The notes under the pieces were generated by a model, which made no database searches, was not told the DNA's origin, and was given only the letters and a program-made list of their open reading frames with translations. Shown in pieces: positions 13,495 to 23,100 of a stretch of DNA of 64,000 nt. The stretch comes from Prado023 sp963700475 (GTDB taxonomy: Bacteria > Actinomycetota > Actinomycetes > S36-B12 > CAIYMF01): NCBI GenBank assembly GCA_963700475.1, contig CAVOXR010000015.1, forward strand, positions 496,001-560,000, read 5' to 3'. A program made the translations under genes and the position numbers. How positions within the stretch are numbered: the stretch's first letter is position 1; the number at the start of each line of letters is the position of its first letter.

Positions 13495-14786
13495 CGTACC
13501 TGATCACCGGCGTGCGCCCATTGGGCGGGGAGGCCGTCGACCTGCTCATCGAGGGCGAGACGATCACCGGGATCGGCGCAGCCGGGTCGCTGTCCGCGGA
13601 TGGCACCACGGTCGTGGACGCCGACGGCCTGATCGCCCTGCCGGGCCTCGTGGACCTGCACACGCACCTGCGCGAGCCGGGACGCGAGGACGCCGAGACG
13701 GTCCTGACCGGGTCGCGGGCCGCGGCCCTGGGCGGCTTCACCGCCGTCCATGCCATGGCCAACACCGATCCCGTGGCGGACACGGCCGGCGTCGTCGAGC
13801 AGGTCTGGCACCTGGGCAAGCGTGCGGGCCTGGTCGACGTGTTCCCGGTGGGGGCAGTCACCGTCGGACTCGGCGGCCAGAGGCTGGCCGAGCTCGGGGC
13901 CATGGCCGACTCCGACGCGCGCGTCCGGGTGTTCTCCGATGACGGCAGGTGCGTCTCCGATGCAGTCCTCATGCGCCGTGCGCTGGAGTACGTGAAGGCC
14001 TTCGATGGCGTCATCGCCCAGCACTCCCAGGAGCCCCGGCTGACCGAGGACGCCCAGATGAACGAGGGCGAGCTGTCCGGCCGCCTCGGCCTGCGTGGCT
14101 GGCCCGCGGTCGCCGAGGAGGCGATCATCGCCCGCGACGTCCTGCTCGCCGAGCATGTGGGATCGCGCCTGCACGTGTGCCACGTCTCGACGGCAGGGTC
14201 CGTGGAGATCATCCGTTGGGCGAAGTCCCGCGGGATCGACGTGACCGCCGAGGTGACGCCGCACCACCTGCTGCTCTCCGAGGACCTCGCCGCGACCTAC
14301 GACCCGGTCTACAAGGTCAACCCGCCACTGCGCCGCGCCGAGGACGTGGAAGCCGTCCGGGCTGGCCTGGCCGACGGGACCATCGACATCGTCGCCACCG
14401 ACCACGCCCCGCACCCCATGGAGGACAAGGAGTGCGAGTGGGCGGCCGCCGCCTTCGGCATGCTCGGCCTGGAGCAGGCCCTGGCCGTGGTCATCGACAC
14501 CATGGTGGTCCCCGGCCTGTTGGACTGGGCCGGAGTGGCGCAGGCGATGTCCGCGCGTCCGGCGGCGATCGGCCGCCGCGCGGGTCATGGCCGACCGATA
14601 GCCGAGGGCGAGCCGGCGAACCTCGTCCTCGTCGACCCCTCAGCCCGCGCGACCGTGGAGTCCGCGGGATCGGCGTCGAAGAGCCGCAACAACCCCTACG
14701 CCGGGCGTGACCTGCCAGCTCCGGTGGTGGCGACATTCCTGCGCGGGCGACCCACCGTCCTCGATCGGGCCCTGGTGCAGCGGTGA
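13491..14786 (+). CDS. pyrC: Dihydroorotase
   Basis: 431 residues, class I dihydroorotase of the amidohydrolase superfamily; cyclises carbamoyl-aspartate to dihydroorotate. The metal motif DLHTHLREPG gives His57 and His59; later metal ligands lie in CHVST and VTPHHLLL, and the catalytic Asp region is ATDHAPH. It overlaps pyrB and the following membrane gene by 4 nt each. Confidence 0.96.
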   Translation: MTYLITGVRPLGGEAVDLLIEGETITGIGAAGSLSADGTTVVDADGLIALPGLVDLHTHLREPGREDAETVLTGSRAAALGGFTAVHAMANTDPVADTAGVVEQVWHLGKRAGLVDVFPVGAVTVGLGGQRLAELGAMADSDARVRVFSDDGRCVSDAVLMRRALEYVKAFDGVIAQHSQEPRLTEDAQMNEGELSGRLGLRGWPAVAEEAIIARDVLLAEHVGSRLHVCHVSTAGSVEIIRWAKSRGIDVTAEVTPHHLLLSEDLAATYDPVYKVNPPLRRAEDVEAVRAGLADGTIDIVATDHAPHPMEDKECEWAAAAFGMLGLEQALAVVIDTMVVPGLLDWAGVAQAMSARPAAIGRRAGHGRPIAEGEPANLVLVDPSARATVESAGSASKSRNNPYAGRDLPAPVVATFLRGRPTVLDRALVQR

Positions 14787-15343
14787 TCCCCGCCTCGATC
14801 CTCGCCGCGGAGTCGGCACCGGTCACCGAGTGGGGCCCCCGCCTGCTCCTGACCGTCCTGGTCGTGGCCGTGATCGGCCTGGGCATCTGGGGGATGCTGC
14901 ACGGCTGGCGTGCCCGCGAGGCCCGCCAGTCCGACATCCCCGCCCCGACGCCGCCACCGGCGGACGCCCTGGTTGAGGGGTCCGATCCCGGCGTCGCCGG
15001 CCAGTACGTGGCCACCACCACCTCCGGTGACCTCCTGGACCGGATCGTCGCGCACGGCCTCGGCCACCGGGGCCGCGCAGTGCTGCGCGCCGGGGAGGGC
15101 GGCGTTCTCATCCAGCGCGTCGGAGAGGTGGACCTGTGGATCCCGCAGGCCGACCTGCGCGCTGTCCGGCTCGGTTCCGGCCAGGCGCAGAAGGCCTTTG
15201 AGGCCGGCGGGCTGATCCTGATCACCTGGCAGCTCGGCGACCACGAGGTCGACACAGGCTTCCGTGCCGACGACCCCGACCAGCACATCGCCACGGCCAG
15301 CGCGCTCTCCGCGCTGGTCCCGACCGCGGGAGGCTCCCGATGA
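14783..15343 (+). CDS. Membrane-anchored protein of the pyrC-carA interval, unknown role
   Basis: 186 residues. One N-terminal membrane helix (about 20-40, LLLTVLVVAVIGLGIWGML) is followed by a Pro-rich linker and a soluble domain of about 110 residues with a beta-rich, PH-like look (GVLIQRVGEVDLWIPQADLRAVRLG). A similarly placed gene of unknown function lies between pyrC and carA in Streptomyces. Start GTG 14783 overlaps the pyrC stop (GTGA), and its stop overlaps carA (ATGA), so it is a true operon member. No catalytic motif is visible. Confidence 0.75.
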   Translation: MIPASILAAESAPVTEWGPRLLLTVLVVAVIGLGIWGMLHGWRAREARQSDIPAPTPPPADALVEGSDPGVAGQYVATTTSGDLLDRIVAHGLGHRGRAVLRAGEGGVLIQRVGEVDLWIPQADLRAVRLGSGQAQKAFEAGGLILITWQLGDHEVDTGFRADDPDQHIATASALSALVPTAGGSR

Positions 15344-16494
15344 CCCACACCGACCAGTCCCGAACGGGTCCGGCCGCGGCCGTCCTCGTGCTCGAGGACG
15401 GCCGGACGTTCACCGGCCAGGCCTACGGCGCGATCGGCACCACCGTGGGCGAGGCCGTCTTCTCCACCGGCATGTCCGGGTACCAGGAGACCCTGACCGA
15501 TCCCTCCTACCACCGGCAGGTGGTCGTGATGACCGCCCCGCACATCGGCAACACCGGCGTCAACGACGAGGACCCGGAGTCCGGACGCATCTGGGTCGCC
15601 GGCTACGTGGTCAGGGACCCCGCAAGGCGAGCGTCCAACTGGCGCGCCACCCGGTCCCTGGACGAGGAGCTCGAGCGCTACGGAGTGGTCGGCATCAGTG
15701 GCGTCGACACCCGGGCGCTGACCCGGCACCTGCGTGAGCGTGGAGCGATGCGCGCGGGGATCTTCTCCGGCGAGGCTGCCGAGCAGGGGTTCGCCACGAT
15801 GCATGCCGCGGTGATGGCCAGCCCGCCGATGGCCGGTGCCGACCTCACCTCCGAGGTCACCACGGCCGAGGAGTACGTCATCGAGGCGGTTGGCACACAG
15901 GTGGCCACAGTCCTGGCCGTCGACCTCGGGATCAAGACCATGACCCCCGTGCGGATGGCCGAGCGGGGGATGCGGGTGCACGTCCTGCCGGCGGGGATCT
16001 CGCCGGACGAGCTGGTCGCCCGCGCCCGGGCGGTCGAGGGTCCGGTGGGGGTGTTCTTCTCCAACGGTCCTGGCGACCCCGCGACCGCCGACCACGCGGT
16101 GGCGCAGGTGCGCGCCCTGCTGGCCGAGCGCATCCCCGTGTTCGGGATCTGCTTCGGCAACCAGATCCTCGGCCGGGCCCTCGGGTTCGGCACCTACAAG
16201 CTCGGGTACGGCCACCGCGGCATCAACCAGCCTGTGTCCGACCGGGCCACCGGCCGGGTCGAGATCACCGCGCACAACCACGGGTTCGCCGTCGACGCGC
16301 CGCTGGACCACGTGTCCGACACCGAGTTCGGCCGGGTCGAGGTGAGTCACGTCTGCCTCAACGACGACGTCGTGGAAGGACTCCGCTGCCTGGACGTGCC
16401 AGCCTTCTCCGTGCAGTACCACCCGGAGGCCGCCGCCGGACCGCACGACTCGGCCTACCTGTTCGATCGCTTCGCAGACCTCATGGAGGCATGA
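15340..16494 (+). CDS. carA: Carbamoyl-phosphate synthase small subunit
   Basis: 384 residues. Supplies ammonia from glutamine for carbamoyl phosphate. The N-terminal CPSase domain ends near 185; the C-terminal class I glutaminase domain has its nucleophile Cys271 in FGICFGNQILG and the catalytic His-Glu in YHPEA. Here Asn replaces the more common His after the nucleophile, as in other actinobacteria. Unusually, carB does not follow directly: a phosphorylase gene starts 1 nt after the carA stop. Confidence 0.97.
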   Translation: MTHTDQSRTGPAAAVLVLEDGRTFTGQAYGAIGTTVGEAVFSTGMSGYQETLTDPSYHRQVVVMTAPHIGNTGVNDEDPESGRIWVAGYVVRDPARRASNWRATRSLDEELERYGVVGISGVDTRALTRHLRERGAMRAGIFSGEAAEQGFATMHAAVMASPPMAGADLTSEVTTAEEYVIEAVGTQVATVLAVDLGIKTMTPVRMAERGMRVHVLPAGISPDELVARARAVEGPVGVFFSNGPGDPATADHAVAQVRALLAERIPVFGICFGNQILGRALGFGTYKLGYGHRGINQPVSDRATGRVEITAHNHGFAVDAPLDHVSDTEFGRVEVSHVCLNDDVVEGLRCLDVPAFSVQYHPEAAAGPHDSAYLFDRFADLMEA

Positions 16495-16495
16495 C

Positions 16496-18997
16496 ATGCG
16501 CTACGGGCACTTCGATGATGCGGCCCGTGAGTACGTCATCACGACCCCGCGCACCCCCTACCCGTGGATCAACTACCTGGGGTCCGAGGAGTTCTTCTCG
16601 CTGGTCTCGCACACCGCCGGCGGGTACACCTTCTACCGCGATGCGCGCATGCGTCGGCTCACGCGCTACCGCTACAACAACATCCCGAACGACGCCGGCG
16701 GTCGGTACTTCTACGTCAACGACGGCGGTGACGTCTGGACCCCGTCGTGGATGCCGGTCAAGGCCGAGCTCGACTCGTTCGAGGCCCGGCACGGCATGGG
16801 CTACACGCGGATCACCGGCTCGCGCGGTGGGCTCACGGCCTCGGTGCTGTACTTCGTCCCGCTCGGGCGCAACGCCGAGGTCCAGCAGGTGACCCTGACG
16901 AACGACTCCGCACAGGCCAAGTCCGTCGGGCTCTTCTCGTTCCTGGAGTTCGCGCTCTGGAACGCCCACGACGACCAGACCAACTACCAGCGCAACCTGT
17001 CCCTGGCCGAGGTGGAGGTCGAGCTCGACGGTCCCCACGGATCGGCCATCTACCACCGCACCGAGTACCGGGAGCGTCGGGACCACTACGCCGTCTACGG
17101 GGTGAACACCCGCGCCGCCGGCTTCGACACCGATCGCGACACGTTCGTGGGGGCCTACAACTCCCTGGGCGAGGCCGCCGTTCCGCGCGCCGGTGCATCC
17201 ACGAACTCCATCGCCTCGGGCTGGTACCCGGTCGGCTCGCACCACCTCTCCGTCGAGCTGGCCCCGGGGGAGTCGCGCAGCTTCACGTTCGTGCTGGGCT
17301 ACATCGAGAACCCCCGCGAGGCCAAGTGGGCACCTGCCGACGTGTCCTCCGGGATCGCCGAGGGCCAGGTGGTGGAGAAGTCCCGCGCCCACGAGCTGCT
17401 GTCCGCGTTCGCCACCGAGGCCCAGACGAACGCTGCGTTCGACGAGCTGCGGGCCCACTGGGACAGGCTGCTCACGACCTACACCGTGAGGTCCACCGAC
17501 GAGAAGCTCGACCGGATGGTCAACATCTGGAACCAGTACCAGTGCATGGTCACGTTCAACATGTCGCGGTCGGCCTCGTACTTCGAGACCGGGATCGGCC
17601 GCGGAATGGGCTTCCGGGACTCGAACCAGGACCTCCTGGGATTCGTGCACCTGGTCCCCGACCGTGCCCGCGAGCGGATCCTGGACATCGCCGCCACACA
17701 GTTCCCCGACGGGTCGGCCTACCACCAGTACCAGCCGCTGACCAAGCGCGGGAACAACGATGTCGGATCAGGCTTCAACGATGACCCGCTCTGGTTGATC
17801 CTCGGGGTGGCCGGGTACCTGAAGGAGACCGGGGACTGGTCGATCCTCGACGAGATGGTGCCCTTCGACAACGACGAGACCCAGGCCGCGTCCCTGTTCG
17901 AGCACCTGACCCGCTCGTTCGAGTTCACGCTCGCCAACCGCGGCCCGCACGGCCTGCCGCTGATCGGCCGGGCGGACTGGAACGACTGCCTGAACCTCAA
18001 CTGCTTCTCCACCGAGCCCGGTGAGTCGTTCCAGACCACCGAGAACCAGGCCGGGGGGGTGGCGGAGTCGGTGTTCATCGCCGCCATGTTCGCGGCGATC
18101 GGCCCCGAGTACGCCGCGATCGCCGAGCGCCGGGGCATGGCCGACGTGGCCGCACGCGCCCGGGCCGCCGTGGACGAGATGCGCGAGGCAGTGATGGCCC
18201 ACGGATGGGACGGGCAGTGGTTCCTGCGCGCCTACGACTTCTACGGCCAACCGGTCGGCACCGATGCCCACGACGAGGGCAAGATCTGGATCGAGCCGCA
18301 GGGGATGGCCATCATGGGCGGGATCGGCCTGACGGTCACCGACCCGAGCGACCCCGCGCACGCCAGCAGCCCTGCGGTGCGCGCACTTGACTCGGTGTCC
18401 GAGCTCCTCGGTACTGACCACGGACTGGTCCTGCAGTACCCGGCGTACACCAGCTACAGGATCGAGCTGGGCGAGGTCTCGACGTACCCGCCGGGCTACA
18501 AGGAGAACGGCGGGATCTTCTGCCACAACAACCCGTGGGTGATCATCGCCGAGACGATGGTCGGCCGCGGCGAGCGCGCCTTCGACTACTACCGGCGGAT
18601 CACGCCGGCGTACCGCGAGGAGATCTCCGAGATCCACCGGCTCGAGCCCTACGTGTACGCCCAGATGATCGCCGGCAAGCAGGCCCCGCGCCACGGTGAG
18701 GCGAAGAACTCCTGGCTCACCGGGACCGCTGCCTGGAACTTCGTGACGGTGTCGCAGTACCTGCTGGGGGTGCGCCCCGGCTACGACGGCCTGGTCATCG
18801 ACCCGCAGATCGGGCCCGATGTCCCCACCTGGGAGGTCACCAGGGTGGCGCGAGGTGCCACCTACCGGATCAGCGTCACCAACTCCGGTGCCCCCGGCGC
18901 CCGGGCCAGCCTCGTCGTCGACGGCCAGCCGATCGAGGGCAACACGGTGCCCTACGCCCCGGCAGGTGCTGTGGTGGAGGTGCAGGCGACGCTGTAG
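16496..18997 (+). CDS. Cellobiose phosphorylase (GH94)
   Basis: 833 residues, in the usual GH94 range. It phosphorolyses cellobiose to glucose 1-phosphate and glucose in the cytosol. The N-terminus MRYGHFDDAAREYVIT...PWINYLGSEEFFS and the string RLTRYRYNNIP are typical of cellobiose rather than chitobiose phosphorylases. The catalytic DWND motif that carries the general acid is at 494-497, and the C-terminal region has PPGYKENGGIFCHNNPW. GGAGGC precedes the ATG. The start lies 1 nt after carA, so it should be co-transcribed with the pyr operon, which is odd for a sugar catabolism gene. No cellobiose transporter or regulator is adjacent. Function confidence is high; its link to pyrimidines is unknown. 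Confidence 0.93.
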   Translation: MRYGHFDDAAREYVITTPRTPYPWINYLGSEEFFSLVSHTAGGYTFYRDARMRRLTRYRYNNIPNDAGGRYFYVNDGGDVWTPSWMPVKAELDSFEARHGMGYTRITGSRGGLTASVLYFVPLGRNAEVQQVTLTNDSAQAKSVGLFSFLEFALWNAHDDQTNYQRNLSLAEVEVELDGPHGSAIYHRTEYRERRDHYAVYGVNTRAAGFDTDRDTFVGAYNSLGEAAVPRAGASTNSIASGWYPVGSHHLSVELAPGESRSFTFVLGYIENPREAKWAPADVSSGIAEGQVVEKSRAHELLSAFATEAQTNAAFDELRAHWDRLLTTYTVRSTDEKLDRMVNIWNQYQCMVTFNMSRSASYFETGIGRGMGFRDSNQDLLGFVHLVPDRARERILDIAATQFPDGSAYHQYQPLTKRGNNDVGSGFNDDPLWLILGVAGYLKETGDWSILDEMVPFDNDETQAASLFEHLTRSFEFTLANRGPHGLPLIGRADWNDCLNLNCFSTEPGESFQTTENQAGGVAESVFIAAMFAAIGPEYAAIAERRGMADVAARARAAVDEMREAVMAHGWDGQWFLRAYDFYGQPVGTDAHDEGKIWIEPQGMAIMGGIGLTVTDPSDPAHASSPAVRALDSVSELLGTDHGLVLQYPAYTSYRIELGEVSTYPPGYKENGGIFCHNNPWVIIAETMVGRGERAFDYYRRITPAYREEISEIHRLEPYVYAQMIAGKQAPRHGEAKNSWLTGTAAWNFVTVSQYLLGVRPGYDGLVIDPQIGPDVPTWEVTRVARGATYRISVTNSGAPGARASLVVDGQPIEGNTVPYAPAGAVVEVQATL

Positions 18998-19000
18998 GGA

Positions 19001-19918
19001 TCAGGCCGGGGGAGCCAGGGGACCCAGCGCGTCCCCGATCGCCGCAGCGAGGGCTTCTGGGTCGTCGAGCATCAACAGGTGGGCTCCCTCGAGGTCGACC
19101 ACCCACGCCCCGGGGCCCAGCTCGTCAGCGCGCTCGGCCAGTTCGCTCAACCACCGCCGCCGCCGCAGGGGGATCGGGCCGGGCCAGCGCGCTGCGCCGA
19201 TGATCAGGATCGGCACGTCGGGCAGCGGATGGTCCTCGGCCAGGGCCAGGAGCTCGGCTGCCTGGTCCCCGATGCTCAGGAGCTCGTCCATCGAGGCCTG
19301 CTGATGCTCGAGGTCCTCGTACGCGTCGGCGATCGACTTCGCCGCAGGTCCGCCCACCCCCAGACCCACAGTGCCTCCGGACGCGAAGGCCCAGCCGAGC
19401 CACCGCCCGATCCCGCTCATGCGGTTGGCCAGGTCCCGGGCGATGTCCGGGTATCGCTCCACGAGGGTCGTGGTGCCCGCCTCCTGGGAAGCCAACGAGG
19501 GGTCCACCAGGACAAGGGCCGCCACGCGCTCGGGGTGCATGCGGGCGAAGGCCTTGACGAGGATGCCGGCGTAGGAGTGCCCGACCAGCGCGACGGGGAC
19601 GCCCGGATCGACGGAGCATGCCGCGAGCACGTCACTGATCAGCGCCACGTGGTCGGCCAGGACGGGAGCGTGCTCCCACGGCGTCGACCCGCCGAGCCCC
19701 GGGCGGTCGGCCAGGATGCAGCAGACGTCCGGCAGGTGCTCGACAACCGGCCGCCACACGTCCAGGGGCAGGCCAAGTCCCGCCTCGAACAGGGCGACGG
19801 TCGGGGCGTCCGGGTGATGCACCTCCACACGGACCTCGGTCCCGGGGTGGCCCGACACCTCAACGCGCAGCTGCCTGACCGGCCCTGACTGCTCGGCAGG
19901 CTCGGAGGTCGGCGGCAC
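19001..19918 (-). CDS. Alpha/beta hydrolase
   Basis: 305 residues from GTG 19918. The nucleophile elbow is GHSYAG, the oxyanion/early strand region is LFEAGLGLPLDVW and ADRPGLGGS, and a catalytic His is in EGAHLLML near the C-terminus. This is the general esterase/lipase/haloperoxidase-like fold; the substrate cannot be told. The start is chosen because TACCCT (complement of 19925-19930) ends 6 nt before the GTG, giving a leaderless mRNA. It is convergent with the GH94 gene (3 nt apart) and divergent from carB, so with GH94 it forms the insert that splits the pyr operon. Confidence 0.85.
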   Translation of the reverse strand: MPPTSEPAEQSGPVRQLRVEVSGHPGTEVRVEVHHPDAPTVALFEAGLGLPLDVWRPVVEHLPDVCCILADRPGLGGSTPWEHAPVLADHVALISDVLAACSVDPGVPVALVGHSYAGILVKAFARMHPERVAALVLVDPSLASQEAGTTTLVERYPDIARDLANRMSGIGRWLGWAFASGGTVGLGVGGPAAKSIADAYEDLEHQQASMDELLSIGDQAAELLALAEDHPLPDVPILIIGAARWPGPIPLRRRRWLSELAERADELGPGAWVVDLEGAHLLMLDDPEALAAAIGDALGPLAPPA

Positions 19919-19987
19919 AGAAAGAGGGTAACGGAGCCTGCGCGCGGGGTGGGGGCACGCCGGCCCCCACCGCCCCGCCGGGCCGCA

Positions 19988-20024
19988 GGGCCTCGCGGCC
20001 GCCGCGGCCGAGGCCCGGTATGAT
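19988..20024 (+). promoter_or_regulatory. carB promoter with inverted repeat over the -35 region
   Basis: A strong -10 TATGAT lies at 20019-20024. GGGCCTCG (19988-19995) and CGAGGCCC (20009-20016) form a perfect 8-bp inverted repeat with a 13-nt GC-only spacer, ending 2 nt before the -10 and covering the place of the -35. No good -35 is visible. The repeat could be an operator for a factor acting on carB or on the divergent hydrolase; that is inference. Confidence 0.6.
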
Positions 20025-20051
20025 CGGCGGCACTGAAGCCTCCATCGGAAG

Positions 20052-20087
20052 CCTCCTTTAAGTCCGTCCTGCGAGGCGGGGAAGGAG
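20052..20087 (+). promoter_or_regulatory. Second PyrR-binding translational switch, ahead of carB
   Basis: This leader is nearly identical to the one before pyrR: same CCTCCTTTAA (20052-20061), a PyrR loop TCCTGCGAGGC (20067-20077) matching UCCNGNGAGGY, and the same block GAGGCGGGGAAGGAGTGGG (20073-20091). CTCCTT (20053-20058) can pair with the ribosome site AAGGAG (20082-20087). That ribosome site serves a short ORF at 20094, not carB directly. It implies UMP-PyrR control of the second half of the pyr operon independent of the first. Confidence 0.78.
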
Positions 20088-20093
20088 TGGGCG

Positions 20094-20159
20094 ATGCCCA
20101 TCCTCAAGGCCGTGTTCGACCCCACCTGCAGGGAGGCCGTCGATGCCGCGGCGCACTGA
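20094..20159 (+). CDS. 21-codon leader ORF overlapping carB
   Basis: ATG 20094 stands 6 nt after the PyrR-controlled AAGGAG and reads 21 codons (MPILKAVFDPT...) to TGA 20157-20159, 17 nt inside carB in another frame. Its position relative to the leader is the same as that of pyrR behind the first leader (…GGGCGtGCCCA versus …GGGCGaTGCCCA). It is probably a translated leader that couples PyrR control to carB, whose own site AGGGAGG lies within this ORF. It resembles no known peptide. Confidence 0.5.
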   Translation: MPILKAVFDPTCREAVDAAAH

Positions 20160-23100
20160 CATCACCTCGGTCCTGGTCATCGGGTCCGGACCCATCGTCA
20201 TCGGTCAGGCCGCGGAGTTCGACTACTCGGGGACCCAGGCCTGCCGGATCCTGCGCAGCGAGGGCCTGCGGGTGATCCTGGTCAACTCGAACCCCGCCAC
20301 GATCATGACCGACCCCGAGTTCGCCGACGCGACGTACATCGAGCCGATCACCCCGGAGTTCGTGACGAAGATCATCGACAAGGAGCGCCCGGACGCCCTG
20401 CTGCCGACGCTCGGCGGCCAGACCGCGCTCAACGCGGCCATGGCCCTGCACGCCGACGGGACGCTGGCCAAGTACGGCGTGGAGCTCATCGGGGCGAACA
20501 CCGAGGCGATCGAGCGCGGCGAGAACCGCGAGCGCTTCAAGGAGATCGTGGCGTCGATCGGCGCCGAGTCGGCGCGGTCGGTGATCTGCCACACGATGGA
20601 CGAGTGCCTCGCGGCCGTCGAGGAGCTCGGCTACCCCGTGGTCGTGCGCCCGTCGTTCACGATGGGTGGCTCGGGCTCGGGCATCGCCCACGATGAGGCC
20701 GGCCTGCACGAGATCGCCGGCGCCGGCCTGCAGGCCTCGCCGACGACGGAGGTCCTGCTCGAGGAGTCGATCCTGGGCTGGAAGGAGTACGAGCTCGAGC
20801 TGATGCGCGACCGCAACGACAACGTGGTGGTCGTCTGCTCGATCGAGAACGTCGACCCGATGGGCGTGCACACGGGGGATTCCATCACCGTCGCGCCCGC
20901 GCTGACCCTGACCGACCGCGAGTACCAGCACATGCGCGATGTCGGCATCGAGATCATCCGCGCGGTGGGCGTGGACACCGGCGGCTGCAACATCCAGTTC
21001 GCGATCGACCCCCGCGACGGGCGCATGATCGTGATCGAGATGAATCCCCGTGTCTCGCGGTCGTCGGCCCTGGCCTCGAAGGCCACCGGCTTCCCGATCG
21101 CCAAGATCGCCGCGCGCCTGGCCATCGGCTACACGCTCGACGAGATCCCCAACGACATCACCACCCGCCCCAACGGGCAGAGCACGCCGGCCAGCTTCGA
21201 GCCGACCCTCGACTACGTCGTCGTCAAGGCCCCGCGGTTCGCATTCGAGAAGTTCCCGTCGGCCAACCACGAGCTCACGACGCACATGAAGAGCGTGGGC
21301 GAGGCCATGGCGATCGGGCGGAACTTCACCGAGGCGCTGCAGAAGGCCCTGCGCTCGCTGGAGAAGAAGGACGCGGGGTTCAGCTGGGTGGGTGACCCCG
21401 CCGCACTGGATCGCGAGGCGCTGCTCGAGTCGGTCCGCGTCCCGCACGACGGGCGCCTGGAGGAGGTCCAGGCACTGCTTCGGTCCGGCGCGTCGATCGA
21501 CGAGGTGCATGCCGCGACCGCGATCGACCCGTGGTTCCTCGACCAGATCGCCCTGCTCAACGAGGTCGGCGAGCAGGTGCGCACCGCCCCCATGCTCACC
21601 CCGGAGCTGCTGCGACTGGCCAAGCGGCACGGCTTCTCCGACGCCCAGATCGGGGCCGCGCGCTCGATGCCGCAGGACGTCGTGCGCGGCGTGCGCCATG
21701 CCCTGGGCATCCGGCCGGTGTTCAAGACGGTCGACACGTGCGCTGCGGAGTTCGCGGCGAAGACCCCGTACCACTACTCGTCCTACGACGAGGAGACGGA
21801 GGTCGAGCCGCGCGAGGTCCCGGCGGTGATCATCCTCGGATCCGGACCGAACCGCATCGGCCAGGGGATCGAGTTCGACTACTCGTGCGTGCACGCGTCG
21901 CTGACCCTGCGCGAGGTGGGCTTCGAGACGATCATGATCAACTGCAACCCCGAGACCGTGTCGACCGACTACGACACCTCCTCGCGGCTGTACTTCGAGC
22001 CGCTGACACTCGAGGACGTCCTGGAGGTCTACCACGCCGAGCTCGAGGCGGGCCCGGTCGCCGGTGTGATCTGCCAGCTCGGCGGGCAGACGCCCCTGGG
22101 CCTGGCCCATGGCCTCCAGGAAGCCGGGGTGCCGATCGTGGGCACCTCCCCGGCGGCGATCGACCTGGCCGAGGAGCGCGGCGCATTCGGCCGGGTCCTG
22201 GCCGCCGCGGGGCTCCCGGCACCGAAGTTCGGCATGGCATCGTCGTTCGACGAGGCGAAGGCCGTGGCCGACGAGGTCGGCTACCCCGTGCTCGTGCGGC
22301 CCTCGTACGTGCTGGGCGGGCGCGGCATGGAGATCGTCTACGACGAGGCCATGCTGGAGAGCTACATCGACCGCGCCACCCAGGTCAGCCCCGAGCACCC
22401 GGTCCTCGTCGACCGCTTCCTCGACGACGCCCTGGAGATCGACGTCGATGCGCTCTACGACGGCACCGAGCTGTACCTGGGCGGGGTCATGGAGCACATC
22501 GAGGAGGCCGGGATCCACTCCGGTGACTCCGCCTGCGCCCTGCCGCCCATCACCCTGGGCCGGGCGGACATCGCGCGCATCCGCACCTCCACCGAGGCGA
22601 TCGCCCGTGGAGTCGGCGTGCTGGGCCTGCTCAACGTCCAGTACGCGATGGCCGCCGACATCCTCTACGTCCTGGAGGCCAACCCCCGCGCGTCCCGCAC
22701 GGTGCCGTTCGTGGCCAAGGCCACGGGAGTTCCGCTGGCCAAGGCCGCCGCGCGGATCGCCCTCGGGGAGAGCATCGCCGATCTGCGCGCCGACGGCACC
22801 CTGCCGTCCATCGGGGATGCCGCCGACCTGCCCGACGGAGGGATGATCGCCGTCAAGGAGGCGGTCCTTCCCTTCGGGCGGTTCCACGGCGTGGACACGG
22901 TGCTCGGCCCGGAGATGCGCTCGACCGGCGAGGTCATGGGCCTGGACCGGAAGTTCGGCACGGCGTTCGCCAAGTCGCAGATCGCCGCGTACTCCTCGGG
23001 CCTGCCGACCAGCGGGACCGTCTTCGTCTCGGTGGCCAACCGCGACAAGCGCTCGATGATCTTCCCGCTCAAGCGCCTCGCCGACCTGGGGTTCGTGATC

